From: Gnetum montanum
Lineage: Eukaryota > Streptophyta > Gnetopsida > Gnetales > Gnetaceae
Assembly (NCBI GenBank): GCA_015680685.1
Contig: MNCI01020094.1
Span: forward strand, 728,574 to 792,573
Length of the DNA: 64,000 nt
Direction of reading: 5' to 3'
Under the pieces are notes generated by a model that saw nothing but the letters and a program-made list of their open reading frames with translations, had not been told where the DNA came from and did no database searches. Below, one piece after another: positions 1-13,295 of this stretch; within the stretch, counting starts at the first letter, position 1, and the number at the start of each line of letters is the position of its first letter. Both the position numbers and the translations under genes were made by a program.

Positions 1-581
1 TCACATCCCAAACGGTCGCCAACAGGCAGCATTGTTAATGTTTTTCACCTAAGAAAGGCAGTGTTTTTAAGGTTTTGTGCCTATAGAAGTAGAATTTTTA
101 TGCTTTCTAACTTGGGAGAGTAATGTTTTTGATGTTTTCAATTTTTTTGAGGAGGAGAAGGTTATTGTATTTGTTTCCTAACCTAAAAAACCTTAACATT
201 TTTTTTTGGATAGAAGAAGTACATATTTGTCTCTTGGCTTAGGAAACATCAACATTTTTTCTTTTCATCCCTTATGAACTTAAAATTTTTGGTCGTCATG
301 ATTTCATAGGATAGAATATTTCATTCTTGGTTGGGAAAATCCATCTTCTTGGATGTTTGGGCCTAGAAGGCTATCATATTTACTAGTTTTAGGTCCTAAA
401 AGGCTAGCACTTTTCAAGTTCTTATGTTGGGATTTATGCTAGGAAACATATTTCCTAGCATGAAAATAACATACTCTTTGTATCCAAATTCTAAAAAAAA
501 AATGTTAAATGAAATGTAAACATAAAATGAAATCAAAATTAAGCATAACTTAAATGTGATGGCTACATTCTTTTAACAAGC
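1..581. other. AT-rich stretch with no recognisable gene
   Basis: No reading frame here looks like a protein on either strand. On the minus strand it lies just downstream of a gag-protease remnant, where reverse transcriptase would be expected within a few hundred bases, but I see no RT motif. The window edge prevents deciding whether pol is missing or merely further left. Confidence 0.5.
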
Positions 582-1420
582 TTAAGATAATGTTAAAATA
601 AGATACATAAATAAAATAAATATTGAAGCATGATACAAGGCCACAAAAGTAAATTGATAATCATTGATGAAGGAACGGATGAAACGTTGCTTGTGGAGTT
701 TTTTCTTGATCTTTAATAGATCTAGGAATTCTTTTTGTGCAATCCTATGTTCACCATTCCCCTTTTTCATCATGGTAAATGGAACTTGTTCCAATGGTTC
801 ATCTAACAATGTGAAGTTAGTAGTTTTAATGTTGTTGGCTCCAACCTGAATGCCAAGCTTATTGTTAATGTCAAGATTTTTGTCTTGAAACTCTACTTCT
901 AAGCCCTATTCAATGACAACATTATTAACTGAAGGGGAAAGCATGTTGTCTTTTTGAATATCATTTTACCATCCTTCTAAGGTAGGTCAATTTCTTAGTG
1001 TATGAAAGATGAGACTACTCATAGTTTTGCTAACCATGGTCTTCCTAGAATTAGGTTAAAACTAGGTGTTTCTTAAACTACTAAGAAGTTGGCTAACATA
1101 GGGAATTTCTCACTAGCTACAAAGTCTAGTAAGAGAAACCCTCACACTACTACCCTAGACCCATTAAAATACATTAATTCTAAAGTGGAGCTTTTTTGGA
1201 TGTTATTAGTCATGCCTAATTTCTTGATGATAGTAAATAGTATTACATTTATTGTTGCTCCATCATTCACATGGATATGATGAATTATATACTGACCAAC
1301 ACGTATGGCAATGAAGAGGAGAGCACATAGTACTTCTTCATTTTAGAAATCAATCTTAACTTCACTATCATCAAAAGTAAGTGTAGCATGATGCCTATTT
1401 TCCCTAAGAGGAGGTTGCAC
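582..1420 (-). pseudogene. Ty3 (Tat/Ogre-like) aspartic protease region, decayed
   Basis: Read on the minus strand, this encodes a retroviral-type aspartic protease. There is a D-G-A catalytic-like triplet (in NDGATINV), and about 75 residues later the family's second hallmark, LILGRPWL. This order and the GRPW motif are typical of Ty3 proteases of the Tat/Ogre type. In-frame stops interrupt it, several as TAG. A 75-codon open stretch (582-809) follows in the right place for the protease-RT linker and ends in a hydrophobic tail and a stop, after which coding similarity is lost. It would process the gag-pol polyprotein in a virus-like particle, but is clearly non-functional. Confidence 0.6.
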
Positions 1421-2739
1421 AATGATAGAGTAAATGAATTTCTCACTAGTAGGCATATCTTCACTCATGGAAATAGAGGTTAACACTTTAACCAATGCAT
1501 CTCTATGAGTAGGGGAGTTCAAGACTAAGTCATATAGGTTTAGTGATGTGTTCTTTTGTTTTATGAAGAGCTTAACCTATTCTATGGATATGAGAAAGTT
1601 TTTTTTTTCATTTGCAAATGATTTTTCAACTTTGGCAGCCTTAACTTCCTTAATCTTTCCTAGGATTTTCATCTCACACTTTAACATTTGTTTCTTTGGC
1701 CCCTTATATTCAATTTGTGATTTTCTCATGGCTTACTAGTTAATGTGTTTGGGAAATAAAGTTCATAGGTAGGGCTAATCTTGGTGTAGGATTCTATGGA
1801 TCAACTTGCTCCCAAAAATTTTATTATTGGCTATTTTTAGTAGGCTTATTAGGGGGCTTGGTGATGGGTTATTTTCATCACTCTTGTGGTGGTAACTTCT
1901 TGTTAGTTAATTATGATGGTATTAAGGTATTAGCCACAATTGGTGAACTTTAATCATGGGTTCTTGTGGGTCTACTTGCGGATGACAAAGAAACCATGAT
2001 AACAAATGGTTTCTTAGCTTTAGAAAAATGGATATCATTTTTCTTAGATTGTGATGTCATCACCACTAAAGATGAAACATGGATAATGAAAGGTTTTCTA
2101 GCAGCCAAAGGTAATAATGTTTATATGAAGAAGGGCATTCTAGGCTTTAGGTTTTGGGGCTAAGTGCTAGTTAGTGGAACCTTGATAAAAAATGTTTCTC
2201 TAGGAGGATTGATCTAATTGGATTTTATGAATGATGCTATGGTATAAGGGTCACTATTGGTATTTATAGGATTAAATTCATTTGATACTAGCTCTCCATG
2301 ATTGATCATCTTCTAGAAATCTTATTTGAAAGCTAGATAGAAAGTAGTCTCATGCTTAAGAAATTGATGATAATGATAAAATCTATTGATCTTGAAGTAT
2401 TTTGATAGTTGGGGATCATCTTTGGTGCCTATTGTTGGATCTCTAGTGATTTCACAAAGACGATCATGCCTCTTATAACCATTCTTAGATAGTTTCTTAT
2501 GTTGAATGTCATTGTTCTTAAGCCATTATTTGAGAATCTTAGAGGACTTCATTGGTAGCATTGTGTACTTGAATCTATCTTTATGCTAAAAGTTAGAATT
2601 TTGTTAGTTGGAAGCATTTGATATAGATGTTTGAGATGGGGTAGAAGAAGCATTGGAGTGTGATGTCCTTTGTTCCTATTTTTATTTTGCATCTTTTGCT
2701 ATGGTGGCCATAGTTTCTCATGCTAGCTTAGTTTTATCC
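1421..2739 (-). pseudogene. gag C-terminal part and degenerate zinc-knuckle region
   Basis: Minus-strand frames here continue the gag upstream of the protease. Around 2310-2395 the translation aligns with the CKYH...GH...C...LK...LI..GEL pattern of Tat/Ogre nucleocapsid regions, but the cysteines are replaced (FYHYHQF, KHETTFYLAFK, then MINHGEL), so the zinc knuckle is dead. Acidic, lysine-rich linker sequence leads to the protease. Several frames and stops are involved and exact boundaries cannot be given. Confidence 0.45.
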
Positions 2740-4254
2740 TTATCCCTCCTCATGTGTTGGTTTTGCTAGATCATTACTAGCCTTCTTAATTTTCTTAATT
2801 TGTGAAAAGAATTGGTTCAATAATTGAGAACCTAAGTAGTAGAGTTTTGATTTGATGAAACTGTTCATAGCTCCTTTGAAAATGTCTAGTAGATGGATTT
2901 CATAGATGGGTTCTAGAACCTCATTTAACATTGCATTCCATCTTTGAATAAATTTTTGTACTCATTCAAGGAGCTCATATCTCACCTTCATGAGTTGATC
3001 TAAAGTTAAATTATTCTTAGATTGGTTAGAAAACTGGGTGATTAGGTTATCAAGTGAGGAGATAAAACCCCTCAGCAACATCCTATATTAATCTAAGGCT
3101 TTTCCTATTAAGGAAATGGGGAAAATCCGTAACACTGTATGAGGCCAAGCTTGTAACAAGAGACACTCAGAATGGAAAGTAATGAGATGTGCATTGGGAT
3201 CTCCTTTAAAATTTTATTTTCTGAAGTTTGGGATAAGGATGCCCATTGGTAATATTGTTTGTGGTACCCCAAGAGTTAATAAGATCATCTTGGTAAAAGT
3301 ATATTACTTTCACGTTTTGGATGGTACTTTCCTTAAGCTTATGTAGCTCATTGGATAGGTCTTGGATCATTTGAAAAGCTTGGCCCAAGCTTTGTGATGC
3401 TTTTGTAGAATGCACCATTGACTGAGAAATGTGCAGTTTCATAATAGGAACTGGTAATGAAGGGATAAGATGCATAGACATCATTGAAGAAGCATTAAAC
3501 AATGAGAATGATGTTTATAAAGGAGGCTAAGAAATATAGGAGATATTTGAAATATAAGTACCAAGAGAAGAATAGGAAACTTAAGGTTGCAATGATGATC
3601 TAGCCAATATTATGAAAGGTTGTGATATAAAAGAAGTTTTGGTGGATGCTAGGACATCATGGTAAAAGGTGTCAATGCTACAATGGAGGCAAATAGGAAA
3701 GAGGGTTGGGAGGCTTAATTTAAGAAGGTTGTAGGAGGTATTTGGTTTACCACATATGTGAAATATAGTTGGTTGATCATAGATGAGTTAGATTTGGATC
3801 ATTATAAGAGCTCCTCCCAGTAAGTATCAGTTTCATAATACCCTCCAAACTCATCTTGGTCCTCCTAGTTCTACTTCAAACTAGCTTCCTCACTTGTTGT
3901 AACCTCATCATCAATGTCAACTAATTGGTCTAACATGTGTATATAGAACTCTATGAGTTCTATGTGGTCATACGGAGAAGGAATGAATTCCTATATGTTT
4001 AGCTCAAATTGGCATTTTGAGGCTAACTCTTTACATGGGATGCATAAGTTAGTTTGTATTTTAGTGCAAATGAAGTTGTATTGATCTTCACTAATATTAG
4101 CATGTGTGGAATTTAGACCCAAACACATAAGAAATTGGTAATATTCAACAATAGTGGGGTCTTTTTTGTCATAAATGCAAGAAAACTTCTGGTTGCTAAT
4201 CATATTGACAATTTTTTGTGGTAAGATAGTTAACAAAAAATACATAAATATCAT
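2740..4254 (-). pseudogene. Ty3 gag capsid region, N-terminal and core
   Basis: On the minus strand the frame from 4254 gives an acidic gag N-terminus (ELIEFYIHMLDQL, then IDDEVTTSEEAS), followed by an open piece at 3206-3502 and the capsid core. The core contains the gag pattern D-P-x-x-H-L...F...W...FPISL-x-G-K-A-L and the stretch down to LDQLMKVRYELLE. This matches the retrotransposon gag family, whose product forms the particle shell. Frameshifts near 3200 and 2940 and many stops make it a pseudogene. It reads directly into the protease remnant below. Confidence 0.55.
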
Positions 4255-7200
4255 AGAGAAAAGAAAATAAACAAAGGTGGCACATGATTTTACAGCGTTA
4301 ATATAAAGTTCAGTATAAACATATGAAAGTAACTATTGTGTAAATATAAACTTACAACATGCAGTGTAAGTGAAACTAAAAATGTAAACTAGGTTGTAGT
4401 GTAAATGTAAATGATGTTGTAGCATAAATGTAAATGTAAAAACAAGGAAAACTGTAATTGTAAAAATTTAAATGTAAATAGGAGTTTTGTAAATGTAACA
4501 TAGTAAACTAGTTTTAGTGTATTAAAAAAAACATATTTTAGGAAACATTGGGACTCTAAGACAAGATAAGACCAGAGTTTGTAGATTTGCGAGGTTGAAG
4601 AATAACATATTGCAAGATTTATGCTATAGAACAGATGTGTCCAGCAAAGAGGAAAAGTTTTCACTAATGTAGGAAAATTCAAAAAAAGCTTATGCTCAAA
4701 CACTCATAACAAACTCCAAATCACACTAAATATACTAATGTCAAATTGGTAAAATGGTAAAGTAATGGTAACATTCATGCTTGGGTGTAGAAAACAAGAG
4801 GAGGCCCTCCTTCTAACACTAGAAAATTGTAATAATGAAAAAGTTTGACATTGGAATTGGAAGAAAATTCCATGTAAAGAAAATTTGACCTCAAGATTCA
4901 TGAGTCTCAAAGAGATTTGAGGCATATTAGACATTCTTATTATCATCTAAGAACTTAATGATCTATTACCAAGTTCAAACATATGAGGAAAATGAGCGAT
5001 AAAAATGTAAATAATGTATTCAACACTGAATGCATTAGTGAAATGAATGTGAATATAGAATAAAAAAGAAATATGGCCAAAACACTACAAATTTTTGTAT
5101 TAAATCTATAATACAAGGTTTAGAAGATATAGATCTATGAGCCTCAGCAACTTTCAAAGTGTTAAACTCAATGGATTCCACATATCTCTTTGAAATTGTT
5201 GTTAGAGATCTGATGCGTGGATGAGTAGGGTATGTTCTACATCCATCTTAGATGCACCTAGCTTACTAGATTAGCACTTGACTAAAGGTTGTAATAGGTC
5301 TCTAGTGCTCTCGGTGGTTGGTGCTTGGGGAGTATGGTTATGTACTCTTGGATCTCTAGACTACTTAGAAGGCCCCAAAGTTCTAAAAAATTCCAAGATT
5401 CAAAAGTCTATAAAAATATCCCAAAAAGTAGCACTATTTCTTGGTTTTATAGGCCATAGCCTATTGTTTCTACATTGACTTTATTCTAGCAAGTTTCCTA
5501 ATAGCATGTATAACATTTTTGACAATTTACATTTACTAGAGAAGTACATGTTTTTGAGATTCCCACTAGGAAGAGGTGCAACATTTTTGACAACATGAGA
5601 AATTTACACTAGTCTAGTGTGATCCAGAATGTTTTTCATGTTCTAAGCTATGAATGACAAGTTACATAATGAGAATGCTTTAGGATTTTGATGAAATAAG
5701 ATTACAAACTAGATTTTCTAAGGGAAAATCAAGGCATTTGTTTTTTTCTCTTGAATTTGATCAAAATTACATTGAAATTTACATAGAATGGACTTAAATT
5801 TTTCCCTTTTGCAATTAGACTTCACTATTTATGGTTGAATTTTTTTTTTTGAGATGTTTCACTAACACATATATTTATAGGCCAAGATTAGCATTACATT
5901 GGTGCATCTATGTTTATACCAATATAGTTGCATTAACTCACAAGGTACACAATCATTTTTAGGTGAAACATCATCTTATTTCCAAGTTACTTGATAGTCA
6001 ATGCATATGCATTAATGAAATTTTCATATATTCCAAGTCAAGAGCTATGCTAGCGTTTCTTGGTAAAATAGTGTTTTAGCCTTAACTTGACTAACATAGA
6101 ATATTTAACATTTTATCATACTCCTACAACATACCAAAAATTCATTCTTAACATGTATAAATGAAAAAAGTTTAATTACAAATATTTTGGAACAACTAGG
6201 AATAGAATGACCACATGATTAACGAAATGACTAAAATTTAAGGATTGTGTTTAACACAATTTCAAAGTATTTAGCCTTTGTACAAAAACTACATCATGAT
6301 AATTTTTTTACAAATGAATAACTTTGAAGAATTATGATCTAGGTGGAATTTGTTTCATACTTCTTTCCCTAAAATTTCTTCTCACACTTGTTCTAAGAAT
6401 GATGAATATTTTAGCTTGACTTATACATCCTTGATCAAGTGCTTCTCTTGAATTTTCTTTCTTTTTTCCTTGTGAGACCTCATAGACTAACCTAAATTTC
6501 AATTTCGTTATCACTTCATTCTATGTATGCACATTATTATATAGATTTATGTATTATCTTTTATCTTAAGTCTCTCAATCTCTGAGATTTCATATGTGTT
6601 AAGATTTAAAAGATTGGGAGGTGTTGGAATATAAAACAATAAAAACATAGCTACACTTTAAGATATATACTCCAATTATTTTAATACTACATATTTTTAG
6701 ATATCAAAGTTAGAATTATTTTGCATTCTTGAGTGCATTTTCCTAACTTTTTTACATGATATATTTAGCTATATGTATCATTTGGTATGATGATGTATAT
6801 TATAGCATTATATTTATGAGATATTTATTTATAATAATATTTTGTATAATATTTGTATAATGGGTATTTCACTAGCATGGGTAGATAAGCTTGAAAAACT
6901 TTCATGATAATAGATATGACTTGGGTATTCTTAGTAGATATAGCTACATCTTTGTGTGTGCTACATGATTTTGTATGAATAATTAATTAATTATGATTTT
7001 TGGTATTTTTCTTACTTTAGATACATGAGAGAGGATTATGAATTTTTCATAAATTTGGTTTAGTAAATCGATATTTTAATTATTGGTATTTCATTAATTT
7101 AATTTTAATAAGAGATTATCATAACTTTTGAATATATTTTATTAAAATAATTTCTTATAAGTGAAGTAAGTTTTGAATTATATTTTTATGAATTTTCTTT

Positions 7201-7505
7201 TAGAAACTACAAGTTTTTCTTAGGGTTAGAATAACAATTTTTTTTTATATAAAAATCCTATAGATCCATTCTATTGGGTACTATTGGCATTCATTAGCTA
7301 GAAGAATAAGCTTGGCCAAATTGTAGTCTTATGGTGGTAAGATTGTGTTTGTAAGTTCATGGATTTCATGCTATTGTATTCATGTATGCAATTTCATGTG
7401 TGACTACTTATGTATTTTTATTCTTCATTTTTATGCATCATTATTACATTAGGATTCTTGAAATTTTCTCTTATATTTTTGAGTTCTTTAGGTTCCATGC
7501 AATAT
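4255..7505. other. Long AT-rich region without recognisable genes
   Basis: No coding similarity was found on either strand. The part near 4255 is probably the untranslated leader of the minus-strand gag element, but no convincing LTR end or primer site was found. At 6613-6640 a short G-rich run is followed by TGTTGGAATATA, which resembles a polypurine tract followed by a Copia-type LTR start, but no partner LTR was found. The rest is low-complexity A/T-rich DNA. Confidence 0.4.
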
Positions 7506-8045
7506 TGATGGGGTTGTGGGTTTTGCTGAAATTTATGTTATAAGCATTTATTATTTTGAAAATGAATATTACTTTTTATGGATAACATTGAATGAAATTT
7601 ATTCCTTGTTTGTCAAGCTTAAGAAAAAGTGTCACATTTGAATCTCTTTAAAGTTGGCAAGATTTTGAGGCAAATCATGCATCTTGGTAGAGGTAGTGTT
7701 GTAGACCATAGGTTGTGGCAAGATCATGGCCTGCTAATTTTATTATTTTTTGTCCTTTTTATCATTTGAGCTAAATTCAATGGGTTTTACTAAAATTTAT
7801 GTTATTATAATTTTTTATTTTGCGAATGGATCTTGTTTTCATATACAACATTAAATGGATTTTATACACTATTTGCAGGCTTGCCTAAAAAATGTTACTG
7901 TTAAGCTTTTCTTTTATGATAATGAGATTTAAAGATAAAATATAGACTATGGCAGATATTCTTGTGTAGATCATAGGTTGTGGTGAGGTTATGGTCTACT
8001 AATTTGATCATTTCTATGTTCCTTTTTCTATTTGAGTTAAAGTAA
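7506..8045. repeat. Diverged tandem duplication, period about 263 bp
   Basis: Two consecutive stretches share the same order of landmarks: a GGGTTTT...AAATTTATGTTA block, an ATGGATAACATT/CATATACAACATT block, and a GTAGA(C/T)CATAGGTTGTGG block followed by a purine-rich ATCATGGCCTGCTAAT-like segment. The AAATTTATG landmark lies near 7529 and again near 7793. The copies have many differences and small indels. No coding potential is apparent. Confidence 0.6.
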
Positions 8046-8350
8046 ATGAGTTATAGGTTTGGAATAGTATTTAAAAAGTATTTGTAATATGCTAGATGAA
8101 TGCTTGATGTATTTTTTTTTTGAGGAACCATGACTGAGTCATGTCATGTAATCTTGGTTTTATGTTGTGTCTCCACTGTCAACACTTTTTTGTATATCTT
8201 ATATGATTATGCAAATTAATATTAGTAGGAGTTAGCAGTCAGCTGTATGACTAGTTGATTATGGACACCCTTGATGAAATGGAATTTCTTCCATATTAAC
8301 ATGCATATGTAAGGCTCTTAAGTTTTGGAAATCACCAAAAATGAGGATAA
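8046..8350. other. Short unassigned AT-rich stretch
   Basis: Nothing recognised between the tandem repeat and the old Copia LTR fragment. The open minus-strand frames overlapping it run into LTR sequence and look accidental. Confidence 0.4.
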
Positions 8351-8706
8351 TGTTGACATTTTGGTATGTAAAAACCTTAAGAAAAATGGAAAAAATAGAA
8401 TGTTTGTGGTGGATAATTTTTATACAGGACATGAACAAGAACTCCATAATGAGATCTGAGAAGTTAAGGAAATGCGATGTATGGCAAGACATCAAAACGA
8501 AGACAACATGGGCAAGATGAGATCATGGATGAAACTTAAGGCTATAAATCAAATGAAGATACTCCAAAGAATGGCAAGAAGGAAAATTGACAAGAGAAAG
8601 ACTCAGAAGTCAGAGCTTAAAACTTGAGGAGATGTCTCTAAAAAAAAATAAACGTATATGTTCAACAATAGACATCTCCCTGTAGATGTTCCATTGTAGA
8701 TGTTCC
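8351..8706 (+). mobile_element. Left half of an older Copia LTR
   Basis: Begins TGTTGACATTTTGGTATG, close to the start of the intact LTRs at 8707 and 13296 (TGTTGAGCTTTTGGTATG). It follows their sequence (GAATGTTTGTGGTGGAT, GGACATGAACAAGAACTCC) until the region rich in AGACATCT motifs. There it is interrupted at 8706 by the younger element, and the missing remainder resumes at 14463. I infer that the younger element inserted into an older copy of its own family. Confidence 0.6.
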
Positions 8707-9769
8707 TATTAAGCTTTTGGTATCCCAAAACCATAGGAAAAATGAAGAATAAACAATGTTTGTTTTAGATGATGTGTTTATAGGACATGAACAAGAACTC
8801 CACATCAAGACTAAAGACTTAAGGGAAATGAGATCTACAACAAATTAACAAAGTGAAGATGTAATGAGCCAACATGAGAACATGAACAAGCATGGACTGA
8901 AACCAAATACTACAAACCAAATGATGATGCTCCAAGGATTGGAAAGAAGCCAAATTTACAAGAGAAATCATTAGGAACCAAAGTTCAAGAGTTGAGGATA
9001 CATCCCTAAGAAGTAGTAGACATCTCTACTGAGAAGAAAAAAATCACAAGAAGACATCTTTGAGAAATAGTAGACATTTTCATCTGAAAAAGACATCTCC
9101 CTAGAAATGGCTCTATAGAGAGGTTCCACTTTAGAATGAGATGTCTCTCCAAAATTAAGGTAGATCTCAGGTAGACATCCCATCATCGAAGAAGATGTCT
9201 ACACTAGTTGTTAGGTAGTTATTGCATAACTTTCAAGGTATTTTTGAAAACTCTAAAGCTATAACAAGACATCAAATTCTTGAGAATTGTGCAAATTTTA
9301 TCAACAATAAAGCAATAATTATCATATCTATGCTCTCCTACTCTTGTCCTCCATTATCACATCATTTTCTTGGTTGTATGTTAATTATATGTTGAATTGA
9401 GCTTCAACGACAAGGACTTGTAATTGTAGTTACATTCTATCCTTGTATCATGTATTTTTCTTATTGCCCTACAGGATTGATGTGCTTATTACAAGAAGGC
9501 ATTCGTATTGAGCTTGTTGGAATCTTGTAGGATTGATTGGTTTTGTAGCATCAAAACACTCCTAAGTGGAGCTTATTCCTATAAAGGTTGTGGGATTCTC
9601 TAAACCACATTTTGAAAGAAACAAAGTTTGGAGGTATGCAAGGAATTTTCCCTTCAATTGTGGACTACCCAAGTTGGGGAACCACATAATTTTTAATGTG
9701 TTTTTTATGATAGGTTTGACTTCAAGTTGGGGAACTTATTCAACCTCACTTCTAAGTTCTTGATCCTCA
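8707..9769 (+). mobile_element. 5' LTR of gag-only Copia element
   Basis: About 1.06 kb, paired with the 3' LTR at 13296-14462. Its start is decayed (TATTAAGC against TGTTGAGC). It ends just before a Copia primer-binding site. The middle (9020-9200) carries seven copies of AGACAT/ATGTCT. The flanks GTTCC (8702-8706) and GCCCC (14463-14467) could be a target-site duplication differing by two C/T transitions. Confidence 0.7.
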
Positions 9770-9771
9770 AG

Positions 9772-9784
9772 TGGTATTAGAGCC
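9772..9784 (+). promoter_or_regulatory. Primer-binding site, initiator-tRNA-Met type
   Basis: TGGTATTAGAGCC immediately after the LTR is one base from the usual plant Copia primer site TGGTATCAGAGCC, complementary to the 3' end of initiator methionine tRNA. It primes minus-strand DNA synthesis. It fixes the strand of the element and the LTR end. Confidence 0.85.
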
Positions 9785-9824
9785 TAGTACTCTTATTCTT
9801 GACATCAACTTTCAATAGTAAACC

Positions 9825-11560
9825 ATGGAGGAAACATCCTACACAAAGCTACTAGTGTTTAATAGGTTCAATTTTGCTTATTGGAAGGTGAGAATGCAAG
9901 GCTTTCTTGAGTCAATGGAATTTGAGATATGGGAGTCCATCCTTAAAGGTTACACCACTTTTCAATAGTAAAACAAAGGACATCAAACCATGAAGCAAGT
10001 GGACGTCAGAAGAAAGAGATAAGTTTATGTAAGACTCTAAAGAAAAAAATTATTTATATTATTGATTAAATAAGTTTTAATTTAATAGAATAGCTTGCTG
10101 TAGAATTTCCAAGGAAATTTGGAAAACCTTAGAAGCTACCTATGAGGACACATCCATAGTCAAAAAATCTGAACTTTTGGTCTTACAAAGTGAGTATGAC
10201 AAACTCAAAATGAGAGAAGGTGAAAAAATAAAAGATTATTTCTATAGGGCTAATGATCTAGTTGTAGTGATTAGGGTATAGGTAAGGACTTTCTTGAAAG
10301 TGATGTAATAATAAAAATGATTCAAACACTTTAACTAGAATTTAGACCTAAGGTAACTACTATGGAAGATATTAGCGAATTTTTTGTACTAAAATTTAAA
10401 AAAATCCAATGTGCTCTTATTGCTTATGAAATGAATCTCATAAGCGAAGGAGCAATAAAAGAAAAGACCATTTCCTTAAAATCAACATCCAAAGAAAAGA
10501 AACCTGCTGAGCAAGATGTGAGTAGCAAAGAGGAAATAACTCTTCTTTCAAGAAGAGTTCAATGACTTCTTATAACAAAGGGAAGAAGTCTCAATCAATC
10601 AAGCTCAAACCAATCCAACTCTAAAGGTAAGGATAAATGTAAAAAATTGTTAAATTCAAATTTTGATGCTTTTTCAATAGAATGTTGGATATGTGAATGA
10701 AGAGGCCATGTGGCCTTGAAATTCCCTAACAATGATAGGCTGCAATGAAAAGAGAGGACTAATGTGGATATGAAAAAGACCAACTTCTACACTAGCTAGG
10801 ATGATGGTGAGCAAAGTGAAGAAGTGGATAACTCCACAAAGGATTCTTAGCTTATTGCATGGCACTTAAAAATGAAAATTCATTACAAATTTCTAATGAA
10901 CCAAGAGGTAAGTATGAAGAAAGGTATAGTGCATTATGTGAAGAAATTCTTATCATACATTATCTACTTAAGAAGGAAAAGAAAAATATGTACAGAAAAT
11001 TTTCTAAAATTCATATCTTATCTTTCAAATTAAAAGGATAAATATCATATATAAAGACTAAGATTAAACTACTAATCCAATTAGATGAAAAGAAATGCAA
11101 GGATTCTCAAGAATGTGGGGTCCATGAAAATTAGCCTAGGAGTGAAGATTTAGAAGAAATCCCATAAAAGAATACAAGCTCCATCTCAAGTGTAATCATG
11201 ATTGATCATCCTATTCTTGAATAGAATGCTTTATTTGAGTGTAAAAATTGTGGAATTAAAATAGATATTGGTTATCCTCATGTTGGACAAAATAGCATTG
11301 ATGCTTGGTCTTGTCAAAAGGAACCTAGTAAGAGTATCTTGTAGGTTGTAACAACTTGGAATGAGAATGAGCTAAAAGTTGGAACGATTCTCAAAATAAT
11401 AGATGATATAGAAGATGATCATAGATTCTCTCATCTTGAAGAACATGAATAAGAAGTGTTTTCATACAAAAGAATTGATGAAAGAGAATCAAAGCGTAAG
11501 GAGGTACTCCATGATAGAGGACCTCATCTCAAACTTCATTAGTCTTTTTCATCTTAAATG
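9825..11560 (+). pseudogene. Copia gag (UBN2-type), broken
   Basis: From ATG 9825 the product starts METSY-like (MEETSYTKLLVFNRFN) and has the Copia gag N-terminal pattern F-N-x-x-Y-W-x-x-R-M. The core continues through EIWKTLEATYED, a YDKLKMREGEKI block and an open piece at 10362-10565 ending in the RP(K)VT...ALIAYE region. A zinc knuckle near 10680-10725 reads C-W-I-C...G-H-V-A-L-K-F, with the last cysteine lost. A lysine-rich tail follows (open frame 10859-11041). Several frameshifts and stops disable it. Gag would form the particle shell. No protease, integrase or RT follows. Confidence 0.7.
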
Positions 11561-13282
11561 CAAGTAAGGTAAGTTATGGTAAGTTTCTATTTCCTTGATA
11601 TTTAAAATTTTGGTATGTCTTTGAATAGCTTATATATTTTCTTTTCAAAAGATATACCTCTATAAATAGGAAAGAAGATCAAAATAGTATGGCTATCTCT
11701 CAGGCTTAGACTTTTTAGCTATGTACATGTCATTAAAAAGGCCTATTCTTGTAGAAAAATAAAATTTGAGAATCAAGAATGGCATTGCATCCATGTTTAT
11801 CATAACATGTCATTGATTCAATAATATTGGACTAAGTTATATAGGAAATGTTTAGTTGGTTAATCAATAAGAAAGAAATACTTGTTATAATATGTGCTTA
11901 CTAATTTTTACTTAAGATTTTTTATAAGTCGTTAAAGTACATAATTTTTTAAAATGCTAGGTAATAAAGAAATTAGCTTCATGTAAAAAATAAGCACATA
12001 TGTAGGAGGATCTTGGACCCATGAATTATTATGAAGGATCCATACATGAAAGTGTGCAAATATTTTGTTTAGAAGGCATATGAAAGGTATATTCATATGA
12101 TACTATAGAAATATTTTTGGTTCAATTTTTAAAATTTCTACTATCTTAGAGTGATCATAAATTAATTTATGGACATTAGTTTCTAAAATATTTATCATGA
12201 TAAGTGATATTATTTTGATCCTTCATATGAGGATTAATCTAATCCTTGAAGGCTAGATATATATGTATTTACTCTCTTGCCATGAAATGATTAAGACTTT
12301 GTTCATGTCTCAAAAAGAGTATAATATTAAGTGATTAGAAAATCATGTGACATTGGTTTATTTGTTATTAATGTCTTATTTAGACAAGTTACATGACTCT
12401 AAACACTCAAAGTTTAGACTTTAGCCTTTGGTTTTAAATTCTCTTTGATGTTATTTGAAAGGGTTGGATTAGTTATGTTTGGATTAGTTGTGGCTTATTA
12501 ATAAGGGGATGCTCTTAAATGGAATTTTGTTTGTTAGCCCTATGAAACAATGGTATGAAATGTGCTCTACTTAATTGATTTTGCAAATGTTTGTATCTTT
12601 ATGATAGTACTATACACTATGAATATATCTTCTTAGATTACTTATGCCCTCTATTGTTAATATGAACTTAAGCAAGAAGTACTCATACTTTCATTATGAA
12701 ATATTCTTATGAAGTTCTAAAAATGAATGGATAATATACCTTAAATTTCCTTAAGATACATGTGATCCATATTGACATCTTAGAAATTGCCTTATCCCTT
12801 GATCTAGAGACTAATCTAAAAATTTCTTATGAGTCAAAGTATGTATGTGCTTGTTCATATGAAATTTCGTGCTAGATGGAAATATATTTATAAACTCTTA
12901 TAATGTCTTACTTGGATGAAGATTGTTCATTCTTTTGATCTATCTTGTTTCTAGTATCCACACCTTTTTGATGATTCCAAAAACAGGGAGAATTTGAAAT
13001 TTGAATATGATTGATTATGCTATTATGGATATCATTTATGATTTTAATGTGATGATGTGAAATGACTTAATGACTTGTTATATGATTGCAATTTATGGAA
13101 TATAGTGAACCATTGGAATCTGGTAGATCTAGTGGATATACCTAAACTAGTGTCATGAAAAATATTATGATTTTATGTCTTAATGACCTAGGAGTTGAAT
13201 AACTATAGTAAGGATGTAATATCTTTAGTTAAATTTATTTTTGGACCTACTAACCCATTTTCTTATGTTTTAGACATCACTA
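11561..13282 (+). other. Non-coding interior of the gag-only Copia element
   Basis: About 1.7 kb between the gag tail and the 3' polypurine tract has no integrase, RT or RNase H similarity in any frame. It is AT-rich and contains only short accidental frames. Because paired LTRs, primer site, gag and polypurine tract are present, the whole looks like a non-autonomous derivative whose pol was replaced or lost rather than a simple truncation. Confidence 0.55.
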
Positions 13283-13295
13283 AAAAGGGGGAGAT
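13283..13295 (+). promoter_or_regulatory. Polypurine tract
   Basis: AAAAAGGGGGAGAT directly precedes the TGTTGAG start of the 3' LTR. This is the usual position and composition for the primer of plus-strand DNA synthesis. Confidence 0.8.

Noticed and set aside
6613-6640. Copia LTR start (G-rich tract followed by TGTTGGAATATA)
   Set aside because: No second LTR, primer site or coding similarity was found around it, so it stays a chance resemblance.
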